64,000 nucleotides of DNA from Stephania yunnanensis (GCA_039657365.1 CM077590.1:6398501-6462500), one strand, 5' to 3'; counted from the stretch's first letter, positions 12,742 through 25,410 are shown. Program-made: numbers and translations. Notes: generated by a model not told the origin, from the letters alone.

Positions 12742-13090
12742 GAAAATGCTACAATGACACACCAACCCCAAAGTCACCGCGGGTGATGTGGTCGTGACTG
12801 CATGAAAATTGGTATGACTTTGAGGTGTGTATATATAGTTTCTTTGTATAACCCGCAGGGTGTATCCCAAGTCACGTATAGACAGTTCTCAAGGTCGATG
12901 AGACTTTGACATCACCGAACTCAAATCCCCAAGTAACCTGGCTTGTGAGTCGCATGTGCGTGCCTTAGGATGCACACTCGTATGTTATGCATTGAGAACT
13001 ATGTACACACTTCTAAGTCACACTCATTTTCACGTAAGGTCTCATGTCACGTCACTTAGTGTGAAGTTGGAGTGTCATTGTAGCATTTTC
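12742..13090. mobile_element. MITE with about 24-bp terminal inverted repeats
   Basis: The left end GAAAATGCTACAATGACAC is mirrored on the right as GTGTCATTGTAGCATTTTC, and the match continues inward through GTTGG/CCAAC with one mismatch. The 349-bp element has no coding sequence. A target duplication could not be settled because both flanks are A-rich, so Mutator-like or hAT-like origin is open. Confidence 0.72.
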
Positions 13091-13282
13091 CTTTAAAAAA
13101 AAGGTCATAACATTTTTAGTGAAATGGATGAGACATTAAATGTCGAAGGCAAGATTGAAGGAGGTCGCGAGATTTGACTTTTATAATTAATTTCTAAAAA
13201 TTTAAAAATAATTTAAAAAAAAAACCTTATATTGAAAATGAACAATTTATACTTAAAAAAAAAGATAAAACTTCTTACAATT

Positions 13283-13476
13283 CAAGTCATGGACCCAATT
13301 AATTTGGGAATTGAGGCTACCATGTTGTTGTATTTTTTGTTAATTAATACTTAAATCTTTTTTTGAAAGGAAATATATTTTCAAGCTTTTGCATATGTTT
13401 TTAACTTTTAATAAATATAGTTTCAAGTCATGGACCCCAATTAATTTGAGAATTGAGGCTATCATGTTGTTGTTGT
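13283..13476 (+). repeat. Two copies of a TTG-tailed retroposon-end motif
   Basis: Both copies read roughly TCATGGACCCAATTAATTTG, then a GAGGCTA stretch and a TTGTTG tail (13283-13336 and 13423-13476). The same motif recurs at 17424, and in reverse with CAA tails near 2706, 25150, 36904 and 40303. It resembles the 3' end of plant SINEs that end in TTG repeats; the heads are not clear here. Confidence 0.55.
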
Positions 13477-14502
13477 TCCTTTTTTTTAAGTCTTTCTCTA
13501 TTTCTTTATTCGTAAGAAAAATAAAAATTTATTAATCATCAAAGATTTGATAAATTGCCCTAATAAAAGTATATTGTTTCATTAATCTTATTTATTTAAA
13601 AGAAAAGACATTAATTTGGATGTGGATGTTATGGTGAAATTGAAACAATGTGAAATCATGGATTGATTTCTACAACATTTGGAACACGTGACAATATACA
13701 AACACTACTACAACTACATAACGCACAAATAACAAAACTTTCAGCAAGGGAATAATTCTTAAGACTTCCAACAAAAAAAATAAAAAAATAAAAAACTTTT
13801 AACTAGAGAACACAAACTAATTATAATGTTCAAAAACTAACGAAAATACCAAATTAATCGCCACACAATCATTGTGGAAGATGTACCACAACAAAGATTA
13901 AACGAGTTTTCACAAATTTAATTGGATATACTTTTTATTAATGATGAATAAAATGCAAAAAAAAAGTGATTAGAACTATCACCACCGATCGAAAAGAACT
14001 ACCGCCAATCGAAAATATATAATCAACGATTATTCTAAGATCAAAAGAAAAAAGATTTAGAGTTTTGAGAAGAAAGAAAAACGACTTTGCATATATATTT
14101 TTTATATAAATTGTTTGCTAACAGAAAATGTATTTTAATAGTTGCATACCAATTTTCATTTTTATTTTTTTGCTCATTCTCTACTTAAATCGATGCCCCC
14201 AACGAACATAACTCAATGACTCGAGAAAAATCAATATAGCTAGGTTCTAATTTCTGCCTCCTCGAGAGACATTTATTTATTTAGAATTGAACGATACGAT
14301 TTTATCTCATTATTTATTGATTATTAATTTGACACGCATCTCGAGGCACATCAAAGGATATGTAGTAAGTGATTGTCCCGTCAACTTAACATTATTATCA
14401 GGAACCATGAAATAAATAAAAATCAGAATCCCAGCCACTCTTTTCTTTTTTCCATACCACAAAAAACGAAAAACAGAGCAAAAACAGAGCAAATACAGAG
14501 AG

Positions 14503-14802
14503 ATGGAGCTGAGCTCGGACCAACTGAAGCAATTCGACGGCAGAGACCCCGACAAGCCCATATACGTAGCAATCAAGGGAAGGGTCTTCGACGTCTCCTC
14601 CGGCGAGACCTTCTACGGCCCGGGCGGCTCTTACTGCTCCTTCGCCGGGAGGGACGCGAGCAGGGCGCTTGCCAAGATGAGCAAGAACGAGGAGGACATA
14701 TGCGCTTCCATCGACGGCCTCACCGAAAAGGAATTGGGCGTGCTTGCAGATTGGGAGACCAAGTTCGAGGCTAAGTATCCGGTCGTGGGTCGTGTTGTGT
14801 GA
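14503..14802 (+). CDS. MAPR2: Membrane-associated progesterone-binding (cytochrome b5-like) protein
   Basis: A single uninterrupted frame encodes 99 residues, matching the roughly 100-residue plant steroid-binding protein 3/MAPR2 class. The whole protein is one cytochrome-b5-like heme/steroid-binding domain. Typical stretches are seen in order: IYVAIKGRVFDVS, FYGPGGSYCSFAGRDASRAL, LTEKELGVLADWETKF and a final YPVVGRV. The protein lacks the N-terminal membrane anchor of the longer MSBP1/2 forms, so it is probably soluble or peripheral. The coding region is distinctly more GC-rich than its flanks, a sign of real coding sequence. The start ATG at 14503 follows an AGAG-rich leader and is the only sensible one. 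The symbol is assigned by similarity from memory; the exact orthologue is less certain than the family. Confidence 0.92.
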   Translation: MELSSDQLKQFDGRDPDKPIYVAIKGRVFDVSSGETFYGPGGSYCSFAGRDASRALAKMSKNEEDICASIDGLTEKELGVLADWETKFEAKYPVVGRVV

Positions 14803-17800
14803 TTGCTGATTGCCCTTTTGTGTGATTTCTGTGGTTTCTCTCGAAATTGTTCAAAATCTATGATCCAAGTCATCTACTATATGTGTTTGGGTTGTGGGAA
14901 GTGTGAACTACTCAATAAATTGTGGTTTTGTGATTTGGGCTTTTTGGTTTTTGTAGAAAAATTAGTTGTTTTTTTTCGCATGAGTCACTCGTATTTGGGG
15001 AGCTCCCAATAAGTGGATAGTGTTTCAATTCTCAAGGCTCAAACAGTGGCGTCAACCAGCTGTTGATTTTTACTTTTGTTTGTTTTTATGTTGTTTTGTT
15101 TGTTTTTTATTGATTTGATTGATTGAATGAGTGCATTTTAGTGATGGCTAAATGTTAACTGCACTGATTAATCCATGATCGGGCAGTCACTGTTAGGCAC
15201 CATATGGGGTGGTGTTTTTGACCCAATTTTTTTCCATTCAAAGACTCGAACTAGACATCTTGGTTAAGGGAACCGAGTCTTTACTACTCAGAACTACTGG
15301 TTGTTGGTTTAGGTACTAGCTCTTTAATTGTTGCTTTGTCTTACCTCGAAATTGAGGGTTAATTTTTTTTTCTATAGAGGTAAATGCCCCAAATTAGTCT
15401 AAATCGATTTTTTGTAGGGTTTATGAAAGGGTAAGGTCTTATAAAGTGCGTCTTTTTATGCCTAAGATTGAACTTAAAACCTCTACCTCTGATAAAGTTT
15501 CAATCATTCAACCCAATCTCCATTACTAAAAAATGAGGTCTTCCTTCCTTGTGCGCCATGATACAATATACTATTTACCAGTCGTAGTGATGCGCTCAAA
15601 ATCTTTACAAATGATAGAAAAGTTATATTGTCTTGTCTTCTAGATCTTCCTTTCGAGGATAAATGCATAGGCAATTACTCAGTTGATATCTTCATGTTAC
15701 ATCAACAACAATGCTTGAAATTTTTTGTCTTGGTCAATTTTGTAGTGGAAGGTCTTCTATGTAAAATCATGCTGTGTGAGGTGCTTCATCTTTGCCTAGA
15801 GCTGAAAAGGATCCAATTGCGTACTTGCGTGTTTGAATGGTGCATTAAGTATTAAGATTCCAATGCCTAGATCGACGAAAGTTGTTTAAAGTATTTTTGG
15901 AGGTCATTTGAGGATCCGATTTGTGATATGTTATTTTGTGAACTAGAAATCTAAATCAGTTTCTTCAGAAATAAGGTATATATTCGTAAGATTAGCTAGT
16001 TTATGCTGAAGTTCTTATTTTGGTTTAATAGTAGTAACAGTCTTAAGGGTTCTATTGCATAGATGGCTTTGATCTGCTAGAGTACAATACTTCTTTTTAT
16101 TGTTTATGGGAATTCACAAGTCATTAGAACTTGAATCACATGAATTCGCATATATAATATTTACCATGTAACGCATGTTTTTCAAGATTTACAATAAATA
16201 ATACACTTAAGTGCTGTTCTACTAATAAAACGCTCCTATGATTTATGAAAGCTTTCGGAACATATATCCTTTTTAAAACATTTTGTCCTAGAATCTTATC
16301 ATAAGCTGTAGGATTCCTAGTTTCATCTTGGGGTTTCGAAAGTTATGATTATGGACATACAAGTGCATTTAGCTCACGTTTACTTGTTCTTTTCTCATTT
16401 CCCTTTGAAACTCCTCGATGTGCGGTCTCCGGCTTTAAGTAAGAGTTCTAGATGTATTCCCTTCTGCATCTTTTGATTGCATTTTATCTGGAATGAGAAT
16501 CCTGTCTGCAGAAAACTCTTCTGATTGTGTGAATGAATATATTCTAATATTCATAAGATGCATAAACGGGTGTTCTAATAATCGGACTGGAACGAACATA
16601 ACTATTCCATACGCTAGCTTTTTTATCTGATTTGATTGCTTGAAAGGGGGCATGCTGCCATTGGTATGGCATGAATCCTGCAAGATCAGTGGAGTTTAAT
16701 TCTAGACCCTTGGAAGTTTTCTTTGTTTTGATCTTTTCTTGCTAATCCAGTGGTAGCTTTGAGTCGATTTGTAGTTATCAATAATGTTTTGGGATTTGAC
16801 ACATTGATTAAGACAAACTTCTCGTGAAGTTCATAGAATACCATTGATGAATCATTTGTCTGTGAATTATAGGACTTTCTGGATCTCTCTATGCAGTTTG
16901 GTTTGTCTAATGGTTCCTGCAACCAAGAGTTGGTTTTACTACAGTTAAATTTCATAAAATTTAACAATCCTCTCAATGCAAATGTGATTCCGTCGACATT
17001 CTTTTCACCCTCTTATAATTAGTTTTCGACGCAGCACAAATATTGTTAGAGTTACTGAAATTTATAGTTATACTCTAGCGAAACCGTTCTGCTGCCATTA
17101 TCATCTCAGTGTCTGCAGTTTGTGGAAGTGATCATGGAGTCTTATTTTATTTTATTTTTCTTGCATTGTGGCTAAGATGTAGTTGTTATGAGAATCATTC
17201 TTAATTATATTGTTATGAGAATCATTCTTAATTATATCTTTGAAGGCATGTCTGTAACACTTTTTCAGGACAATCTTTTTTGTTGGGATTGTGTTGTCCT
17301 TGCAATTGCTTTGCTTCACATTAAAGCAATGTACACTTCTCTAATATACCATGAAATGAATATGAAGCTTGTTGATTTTGAGATAATTTTGTTCTCTCTT
17401 TTGTTAGGATTCTAGAAAAGTTTGATCCATGTAGCCGATCCCAGTTAATTTGGGACTGAGGCTATGTTGTTGTTGTTGTTGTTATTGTTTTGTTAGGATT
17501 CTAGAGATGAATTACACTTTCTAGTTTGCATTAATAAGTTTAACAAACTCTCTTGGAGAGCTACTTCATGTTTCTTCAACTTCAATTGTGATTCTTGTCT
17601 CACTTTTATATGCAAGGTCAATTAATGTTCTTCCTTTCGCTCGGGGTTCCTCCACGGGGCCGGCGACAAAGGCATGAGGTCTCTCAACGTGATTTTTTCA
17701 TAATTGGACTATCTGGTTAAGGGATATTGAGTCACAACCCATTCTAACAAACCACATTATGTAACTTTCAACTATTGCATTCATCAAAATGAAAATAAAA

Positions 17801-17913
17801 AAATAAAAAAATAATTATTACATTATATTGTGCTTTCATAATTATTATAATGCATGGTTTAATAGGAATAATGCCAAGGTTTGCATGGAGTAAAACATTT
17901 TCTTAAGCAAAAG

Positions 17914-18035
17914 AGTTTTTTTTTTTTTTTTTTTGGATGAGAAAGAAACTAATTTGTCATCATTGAGATTCGAACCCTCAATCTCATACCCAAGTTACAC
18001 TATATCAAATCAATGAGCTTACCCGCTTGATTGGT
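17914..18035 (-). mobile_element. tRNA-derived SINE with target duplication
   Basis: On the minus strand there is an A-box-like GGTAAGCTCATTGATTTG and a B-box-like GGTTCGAATCTC, followed by a poly(A) tail (seen as a T run from 17916 on plus). It is flanked by CTTAAGCAAAAG (17902-17913) and CCTAAGCAAAAG (18036-18047), an almost perfect 12-base target duplication. Confidence 0.75.
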
Positions 18036-18256
18036 CCTAAGCAAAAGGATATTATTTTTTGTTAACACAAAATTTTATTTTATTTTTGTTATTTTATTGA
18101 AAAAAGTACATACGCTAATCCAAGACCACATGCCTATCTATTTTAATCTTTCGTGCTTGATGACACAAAGCAAAATGAATTTAATCATATCATGTATGTA
18201 TAATCCGATTCTTATGAATCACAAAGTCTTCAATCACTGATGTCAACTTCAATAAC

Positions 18257-18478
18257 TAATGCACCCGAGTGATGTGGTGCAGTGGTAACAACTCAGGTTT
18301 AAGACGTTGATTGAGGTGATGATTCGAGTTCGAGTTTGCGAAAATTACATCATATCCTCCAACAACTTTAGGGTGTTGGAGAAAGTACTCTCGATCATCC
18401 CCAGTGTAACTAGTCAGACTCTCATCGGGAAAGGGCCGAGGCGGTTTGGACACCCATATATTAAAAAAAAAAAAAAAA
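18257..18478 (+). mobile_element. tRNA-derived SINE with poly(A) tail
   Basis: The head has an A-box-like TGGTGCAGTGGTAACA and a B-box-like GATTCGAGTTCGAG. A body of about 150 bp ends in a run of 16 A. A short direct repeat, CTTCAATA, lies just before the head (about 18248) and just after the tail (about 18480). It is of a different family from the other SINE candidates in the window. Confidence 0.7.
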
Positions 18479-18846
18479 CCTTCAATATTCAAGGGGTTTA
18501 ATCGACAAAAAGGATGATATCCCACTCCTTTATTTTATTTTGTAAGAAACCATTTATTAAACTAAAGAAGGTGGCTTTACCATCAAAGAAAGAACGGACT
18601 AAATTGGCCTCAAGAATCCTCCATTTTGGCAGGGTGAAAGTGGATGCATTGCAATGAGTGAAAAAGTCATGGTTTAAGGCTCTAAAACTTGTGATGATTT
18701 GGAACCACCTACCCTAACCTACCTTTACTCTCCAAAGAAAAAAAGTTAAGGAGATAGTCTTTGGCAAAAAAGTTTGAACCCTGGTTTAAGGTCCTTAATT
18801 CTTGTAATGATATTCAAACATTTTTTGCCAAAGCATCTATCTACGG

Positions 18847-18945
18847 AGAGATGGCCGAGGGGCCACTTACCAAAAGATAAAGTTTAGGGAGGTCATAGAT
18901 TCGACTCCGATAGAAGTGAAAAATAAATAAAATCTAGTGATTGAT
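18847..18945 (+). mobile_element. Probable SINE head (tRNA-Leu/Ser-like)
   Basis: GAGATGGCCGAGGGG resembles the start of a class II tRNA, and GATTCGACTCCG resembles a B box at a fitting distance. The following A-rich stretch could be the tail. No target duplication was found. Confidence 0.45.
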
Positions 18946-19298
18946 CTCATCATTTTGTTAAAGGAAAATATTAGGATGACTCGTATTTGGTGTCCATTCA
19001 TTTATGCATCGATAAAAGTGCACACACAAATCAATGTGTATTAAATATATACTATCAATCAAGTATCTATTTCGAGTATCTCAAAAGGGTCACGCTAGCA
19101 TCCTCCTTTGTTAAATATACAAAGTTGTTCATTTTGATGTGTTGAACATTATCAAGAATATATTGAAGGTGTTGTTCTAGTTGGCCATTTCATCTCATCC
19201 ATCTCTTACTTTCATATAGCTTACGATGTTTGAGGTATTCATTGATGTCGATTGGACTATTGTCAGTTGTTGTTTCAGTTTGAGTCATTTTCAAGAGA

Positions 19299-19300
<2 letters not shown>

Positions 19301-19344
<44 letters not shown>
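19301..19344. repeat. 44-base poly-T run between short direct repeats
   Basis: An unbroken T run is preceded by CAAGAGAAG (19292-19300) and followed, after AACGA, by CAAGAGAGAAG (19350-19360). This could be a retroposed poly(A) tail without a body. Confidence 0.6.
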
Positions 19345-19347
<3 letters not shown>

Positions 19348-19867
19348 GACAAGAGAGAAGTATTGTTATTGGCCCTTTATTGTTGAGCTTTTAATGTGTA
19401 TATAAATAGATATGAAGCATATATTGTGACCCAATGTAACAATATACTATATACTATCAATTCACCAATAAAAGTGATGAGGTTAATGCTAATCATTTGT
19501 GTATGCCCATGGGACATCCTGTTGGTCACGTGGTGGAGTTCATTCTATATATAAAGTGAAATAAAAATTAATCTATATTTTATTTTATTTTAAAATATTT
19601 AATTCGAATTTTTTTTTTTTTTTGAATTTGATCATTCTTCCTTTTAATAATGGAAGCGTGTATTTCTTCACTGCGCTAGAGACGTTGGTTGCCTTTTTTC
19701 TAGTTTTATAGCTACCTTGCACATATTTTCTAACAAATAAGCAGAGACTAAAAGATAAAACTTGAAAAAAAAAATATAATTATAATAATCTCATTTGGCC
19801 TCCCTGGACAATTTCTCAATATAATAATATAATATTATTTTTTTCTTAAGATATAAATATAAATTTC

Positions 19868-19960
19868 TTTTTACTGAAGCGGGAGTCGAACTCACTACCT
19901 CCCGAAACATTACTTTTTGACAATTTATGTCTTTACTAACTCATCAGAAATGCTTTAACA
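19868..19960 (-). mobile_element. Possible SINE remnant
   Basis: On the minus strand GAGTTCGACTCCCGC fits a B box, and a plausible A-box region lies 45 bases upstream. No clear ends or target duplication were seen. Confidence 0.35.
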
Positions 19961-20560
19961 ATATAAATATTAGTTTTGAAATACACTAAATTAAAAGTTT
20001 TTGATAATTATAATAGCTCGTGAAAAAAAATATTGTTAACGGTAATCTTTGACGATAAAAATAATCAAATCGCAACTAATAAAATTGACAAAACACAAAT
20101 GGAAACAAATCAAAGTAAATCTTGACGTATTAATAGCATTAAATCGATTTCGTTATTCGTCATCGAAATTTAATTATTAATTACGACGAAATAATTCATT
20201 GCCCTTTCTGAAAAAAATAATTCGGTAACAATCTTTCAACACAATCATTCTGCACACAATTATCAATGCCTCTTATATACTACATAAAGATTTGTGCACG
20301 CACATTTTACGTGTCTCCGAAGGACCCCAACAATTGTGTGTCAAAAGGCAGTGCCACCCTCGCGTTTTCTTCAAAAACCCTAGTCAACACATTGAGGAGG
20401 GCACTCTAATTTCCTAAAAATGTAGGGCCCCACTTGCAAAAACATGTAGAAACAGAGGAGAAAACAGAGAATAGTGTAGGGAGTCTTCCAGTCGGCCTCC
20501 AACACGAAGTACCCTCCAAAATCCAACTCACAATAACGAAAACCAAAAACCAAACGAACA

Positions 20561-20765
20561 GATCCTCCACTTTTGTTGTTCTTCGATCCAATCTTCCATG
20601 TTGAATCGATTCCATCATAACCCCCATTGATCAATCTCCAATACCCATATTTTATTTCATCAAATCTCATCAAATCCACTCCAAAAATCCCTCCTTTTTG
20701 TCGTTGCTGCTGCTGTTGTTGTTGTTGTTTTTGCAATCCAATCAATCCCCAAAATCCCTCTCAGC
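20561..20765 (+). promoter_or_regulatory. 5' leader of the UBP22-type gene
   Basis: The first 138 bases match the 5' leader of the FEY-type gene at 6832-6971 almost base for base (shared pieces include GTTCTTCGATCCAATCTTCC and CAATCTCCAATACCCATATT). It then runs through GCTGCTGTTG and TTG repeats to the ATG at 20766 without an intron. Confidence 0.65.
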
Positions 20766-23375
20766 ATGTACAGTAGAAACCCCACATACACAAACCCAAC
20801 ACCCTGTAAGCACCTTGAAGAGTACAAGAGAAAGCACTCTTTGACTGGCTACGATTCCCTGAAAAACAGTCTCAAAATCACTCCACATGGAAGGACAGCC
20901 ATGAAAAGGGACCAAATTGAGGTGCCCAGATGTGGGCTTTGTTCTGGGAATCAAGGGAGATTGTATTTCTGTCTGATCTGTTCATCAATCTCGTGTTGTA
21001 CTACTTCTTCTTCTGATGAATCCAATCATGCCCTTTTGCATTCACAGTCCCATATGGGTCATGAGATTGCTGTGGACATGGAGAGGGCTGAGCTCTTCTG
21101 TTGTGTTTGTTTTGATCAGGTTTACGATCCCGATTTCGATAACTTCGTCATGGCGAAGCACATTATGGAGATGCCCAGTAACCACAACAATGGTGGTGGT
21201 GGGGGTGGTGGTGATCTCAATAGGGAGAGTTCATGTAATAAGAGGAGAAAGACTGTGAGTGTGATGAATTTGTGTTCTTCATCATCATCTTCATTAGATC
21301 ATAGTAGTAGTAGTAGTAGTAATAGTAGTAGTACTAGTAGTAGTAGTTGTAGTTCTAATAAAGAGATTGTGTTGAAGGTGAGGTGGGGGTCTAGTTCTTG
21401 CTTGCCTTTGGGGTTGAGGGGATTGAACAATTTAGGGAGCACTTGTTTTATGAATTCGGTGTTGCAAGCGATGCTGCATGCCGTGCCATTGCGGAATTAC
21501 TTCCTTAGTGGGAGACATAGTAGGGATTCTTGTAGGAAGAGCTCTTCGGGGCGCTTGTGTTTGCGATGCGACGTTGATTCTATGTTCGCTGCTGTGTTCT
21601 CTGGGGAGAGGTCCCCTTATAGCCCGGCTCGGTTTCTTTACAGGTTAGGCTGCATTGGGTTTGTTTTCATTGATTTCATTGCAATTTGATTCGCTCATCT
21701 TTCAGTGTAGAATCTCTTGATGTTGTTATTATGGTTGGTATGTGATTGCGATTGCGTTGCGTTCATTCATTTGTGAATCAAAATGTGTAAATTGATTGGT
21801 TGAATGTGTGAGTCTATGATTTTCTTCATTTTGGAAGATTGTGGCTTCCAATGTATGATGATGTGGGGTTCTTATGACTAGAAGTTGTTACAGTTAGCCT
21901 TGTGATTTTATTGCGTTGTATTAATCGTGAACTGGTTCCCATTCATTTTGTCGATGCAATTGTAGTGATTGATGATCTCTCTCTTTCTCTTATTGTTGTT
22001 TTCATGGCAATGTAGTTTGATTGAATGGGAAGAATAGGAATTAATTGACTGGAAATTTATTTTATGATTGTTCTTTAGGTTATTGTAATCTCGTCTTGAT
22101 GACTGCAAAATATTAGTGGATCTATGGAGCTTGCCCTTTGATCTGCCTTATAAGATTTCATGAATGAATCGTCTTTGAGATATGGTCAATAGTTACATTT
22201 TGGGTCATTTTTTTTTTTCTTTCTGATTGCAGTTGGTGGAAACACTCGTCGAATCTTGCCAGTTATGAACAACAGGATGCTCATGAGTTCTTCATTTCAA
22301 TGCTCGATGGAATTCATGAGAAAGAAGACCATGGCAGGCATCAAAATAAAGGTTGTTCTATTTTGTTGGATAAGCAACTCAAATTTTTGTGCACTCTAAC
22401 CGGCCACGTCAAAATGTCATTTTCTAGGAAAGAATGCGTATTTTTTACTGATCTAATTATAAAACTCGATCTTTGTGACGTTATGTTTTCTGCAAATGCC
22501 GCATTGGTTTATTTTGTAAGAATTCTGTCGATACTTTTTGAAGGTTTGTTGGTTCCTTGTTTGAGTAGTTTCTTTGAAAAATATATTTTGCAGACAATGG
22601 AGATTGTCACTGTATTGCTCATAGAGTGTTTTCTGGGGTGTTGAGATCGGATGTTACCTGCATAACTTGTGGTTTTACTTCCACAACATATGACCCTTGC
22701 GTGGACATATCTCTCGACTTGGATCCAACCTGTGGTTCCAAAATAAAAGCATCAGATAAGTCGCCAAACTCAAATCAAAGCCTTGAGATATCCACTCTCT
22801 TGGGATGTCTGGACCTCTTCACTCGACCAGAAAAATTGGGATCCGATCAAAAACTATTCTGCCAGCACTGCCAAGAAAAGCGAGATTCATTGAAGCAGAT
22901 GTCCATCAGAAGACTTCCATTGGTCTTATGTTTTCACATAAAAAGATTTGAACACTCGCTGGTCAGAAAAATGTCAAGGAAGATCGACAGATACTTGCAG
23001 TTTCCTTTCTCGCTTGACATGATGCCGTACTTGTCCTCCTCAATTGTGAGGAACAGATTTGGAAATAGGATCTTTGCTTTCGAGGGTGATGAGTCAGATG
23101 CGTCGACCGAGTTTGAGGTATTTGCCGTGGTTACACATTCCGGGAAGCTAGAGTCTGGCCACTATGTGACGTATCTGCGGCTAAGGAACCAATGGTACAA
23201 ATGCGATGATGCCTGGATTACTCAAGTCAGCGAGGGAGTGGTGAGAGCTTCACAAGGCTACTTGATTTACTATGTGCAGAAAAGCATGTACCACAAATCA
23301 AGCGAAGACTTGAGTTGCCTTCCTATGTCGCCTCGTAATGGGGACTCATTTCTTCCAACTGCGGGCTGTTGCTGA
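20766..23375 (+). CDS. UBP22: Ubiquitin-specific protease 22-like (SAGA deubiquitinase)
   Basis: Three exons in phase (20766-21643, 22233-22351 and 22594-23375) give 592 residues. UBP22 is the catalytic subunit of the plant SAGA deubiquitinating module and removes ubiquitin from histone H2B in the nucleus. The N-terminus has a UBP-type zinc finger (Cys/His series from CGLCSGNQGRLYFC to LFCCVCFD, about residues 58-118). A Gly run and a long Ser-rich linker follow (about 140-200), encoded by AGT/TCA repeats. The peptidase domain starts with the Cys box GLNNLGSTCFMNSVLQAMLH, continues with YEQQDAHEFF and two CxxC zinc ribbons (TCITC, CQHC), and ends with the His box SGHYVTYLR and CDDAWI. All catalytic residues are present. 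The length is slightly above the roughly 560 residues I recall for Arabidopsis, mainly because of the linker. Exons join cleanly across the S-W-W and DNGDC stretches. Confidence 0.93.
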
Positions 23376-25410
23376 CAGTAACGATTGCCGAGTTGGAGGC
23401 TGGCCGAATAATTATGTTGGAAGGTCTCAGATCTGGCTAAACACTTGCCTGAACTGCTGCCCGGGAAACATTCAACCCTCGGTTTGTACCGGGTATGTAA
23501 CTTATGACAAGACCATAAGTTGTTGCATCTCCATTTCTGCTTCAGAAGACCAATTCCTTGACACCAAACTGCATCTCAAAATTCATAAACAAGGTGTTGC
23601 AGATGGGAAAAACCGCGTCTGCGTATCTGCGCAACACAACACCAATTTACCTTTAATTCCTTCAGAAACAGCCTCCCTGCTCAGGTATTTTATTGAGTCA
23701 AAGGGACCCAAAAACAAAAGAAGCTAATTTAATTATCCATTCTGCTTGGATTGATTAGAACTTTTTGCTTTTGAACTGGAGCATTTGCATTACTTGTGTA
23801 CAGTATACATCTTTGTGTCACAATTTACTGAAATTGATTAATTATCATGCTTGAAAGCTAAGCATTTCAATATGCACACTGCTTTGATTTTTCGATTATG
23901 TTCCTTGTTCTAGCTGTTCATCATTGCAGTCAAAGTCGATACTGACTTATTTGCTCGAACAGTTTTTCGATTATTCAATCCTGGGTGTGAAAATCTTGAT
24001 TTGTGTGGCCTGCACCGGACTTGTAAAGTTGAGTTGGATTCAGTTTGGTCCTGCATTTGGCCAGTCAGCACCTATAATCCTCTCATTGCTTTGCCTTTTC
24101 GGGTGTTGTGGATAGCAGCTATGTTTATGTATTTGATTTCTTGCACACAAAACTCAACCTCTAACCATATGAAACATGATTTCTTCAACTCCATTTTGTG
24201 CTGATGAGCTTTGCAAGAACATTCTATTTCTTGTTGAAGTTCCTAAAAGGCTAAAACACATTAACATTAAAAAAAAAAAGGTTACTTTCATTCCCTTGGC
24301 AGTGGTTGTTTGGTAGACATACCCTAAAATTGCTGAGTCTACCAGCTCCATGACTACAGGAGCAATTTGGAAGGGTTTTTTGCCTAGATTTTGGAACAAA
24401 AGAAGGCGAGGCAATGAGATGAGGTTGTGGATCTTCAAGTTCAACATTGGCGAATGTCAACGTTTGACCCCATGTGGTGGCAAACAACATTCTAAGGAGC
24501 GTGTCTCACCGCGTTGGCTTGATTTTCGATGAGTCTCATAGTTGTCCTTTTTGGGTTACAGATCTAGAGGTTTTTTTTTTTTTTTTTTTTTTTCATTTAC
24601 AACTTTATAGGGTGGTTCTCTTGTCTTTTAGGCATTTGTCCCCATAGATTAGCATTTTTTTTATTAAATAACTCTGTCTTTCCCGTATTGGAAGTCTTAA
24701 ATGTTCTACTATCGTTGAAACTTTGGTTTTCTTCCATCATTTGAAGTTTGGTTTGGGGATGTAAGGTTATTTAACAAGCGAATGGGTTGCTCATGTAATG
24801 GTGTGGCTTTTCCGTACATATGTTAGCCAAATATATGGAATCAACCTCGTGATGAGTTTTTTTTTTTTTTTTTTTTGTTAATGATGAGGTAGTCAAGGTT
24901 CTACAAAATGACCTCAGTGTTGAATGAAATATGAATAAAGTTTTTTTTTTTTTTATCAAAAACAAAAATGATCAAAACTCATGGGGTAGTGTTTTGTAAG
25001 CCTACTGTAGATAATCAAATATCGTATTTATTTCATATGATACTCTGTGAGGTCGTATGTTTGAATCCTATGATCATATCTCATGAGTTTGGAGTTTGTT
25101 TCGTGTGGAATAGTTGGAGATAATTTTGAACATCACACTAGTAGCCACAACAAGATCAACAACAACAATTAAACCCTAATCTCAAATTAATTGGAGTTGG
25201 ATACATAAATTAAATTTTCTACTTTGCTTGATTTAATGCAGTTGAAGGTGTTCTTTCCAAATTATTTCAAATCTATCATCCAATTTTTATCTCGTTGAGT
25301 TTCTAACTAGATATTTTTAATTTTTGTGTTGATTTCTGTTGCTAGTCTTTTTCTAATTTCTGATGCAATTGAAGCGTCTTTGATCAATGTTGCCAAATCA
25401 CCTAAACCAG

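Larger units (their letters stand above)
12104..14502. other. Gene-free spacer with a SINE and MITE
   Basis: This spacer starts with the 3' flank of the FEY-type gene. It contains a SINE (12251-12355), an inverted-repeat element (12742-13090) and two copies of a TTG-tailed motif (13283-13336 and 13423-13476). The rest is AT-rich with no convincing coding sequence. Confidence 0.6.
14803..20560. other. 5.8-kb gene-free region with SINEs and a poly-T tract
   Basis: After the short 3' flank of the MAPR gene no conserved coding sequence is seen on either strand. The stretch contains a TTG-tailed motif (17424-17490), several tRNA-derived SINE candidates (17914-18035, 18257-18478, 18847-18945 and 19868-19960) and a 44-base T run (19301-19344). 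Short frames inside it look random. Confidence 0.6.

Noticed and set aside
21201..21360. GGT and AGT repeats as independent microsatellites
   Set aside because: They are in-frame Gly and Ser runs inside the UBP22 linker.
24251..24532. Overlapping frames on both strands near 24.3-24.5 kb
   Set aside because: I considered a retroelement remnant, but no motif could be supported.
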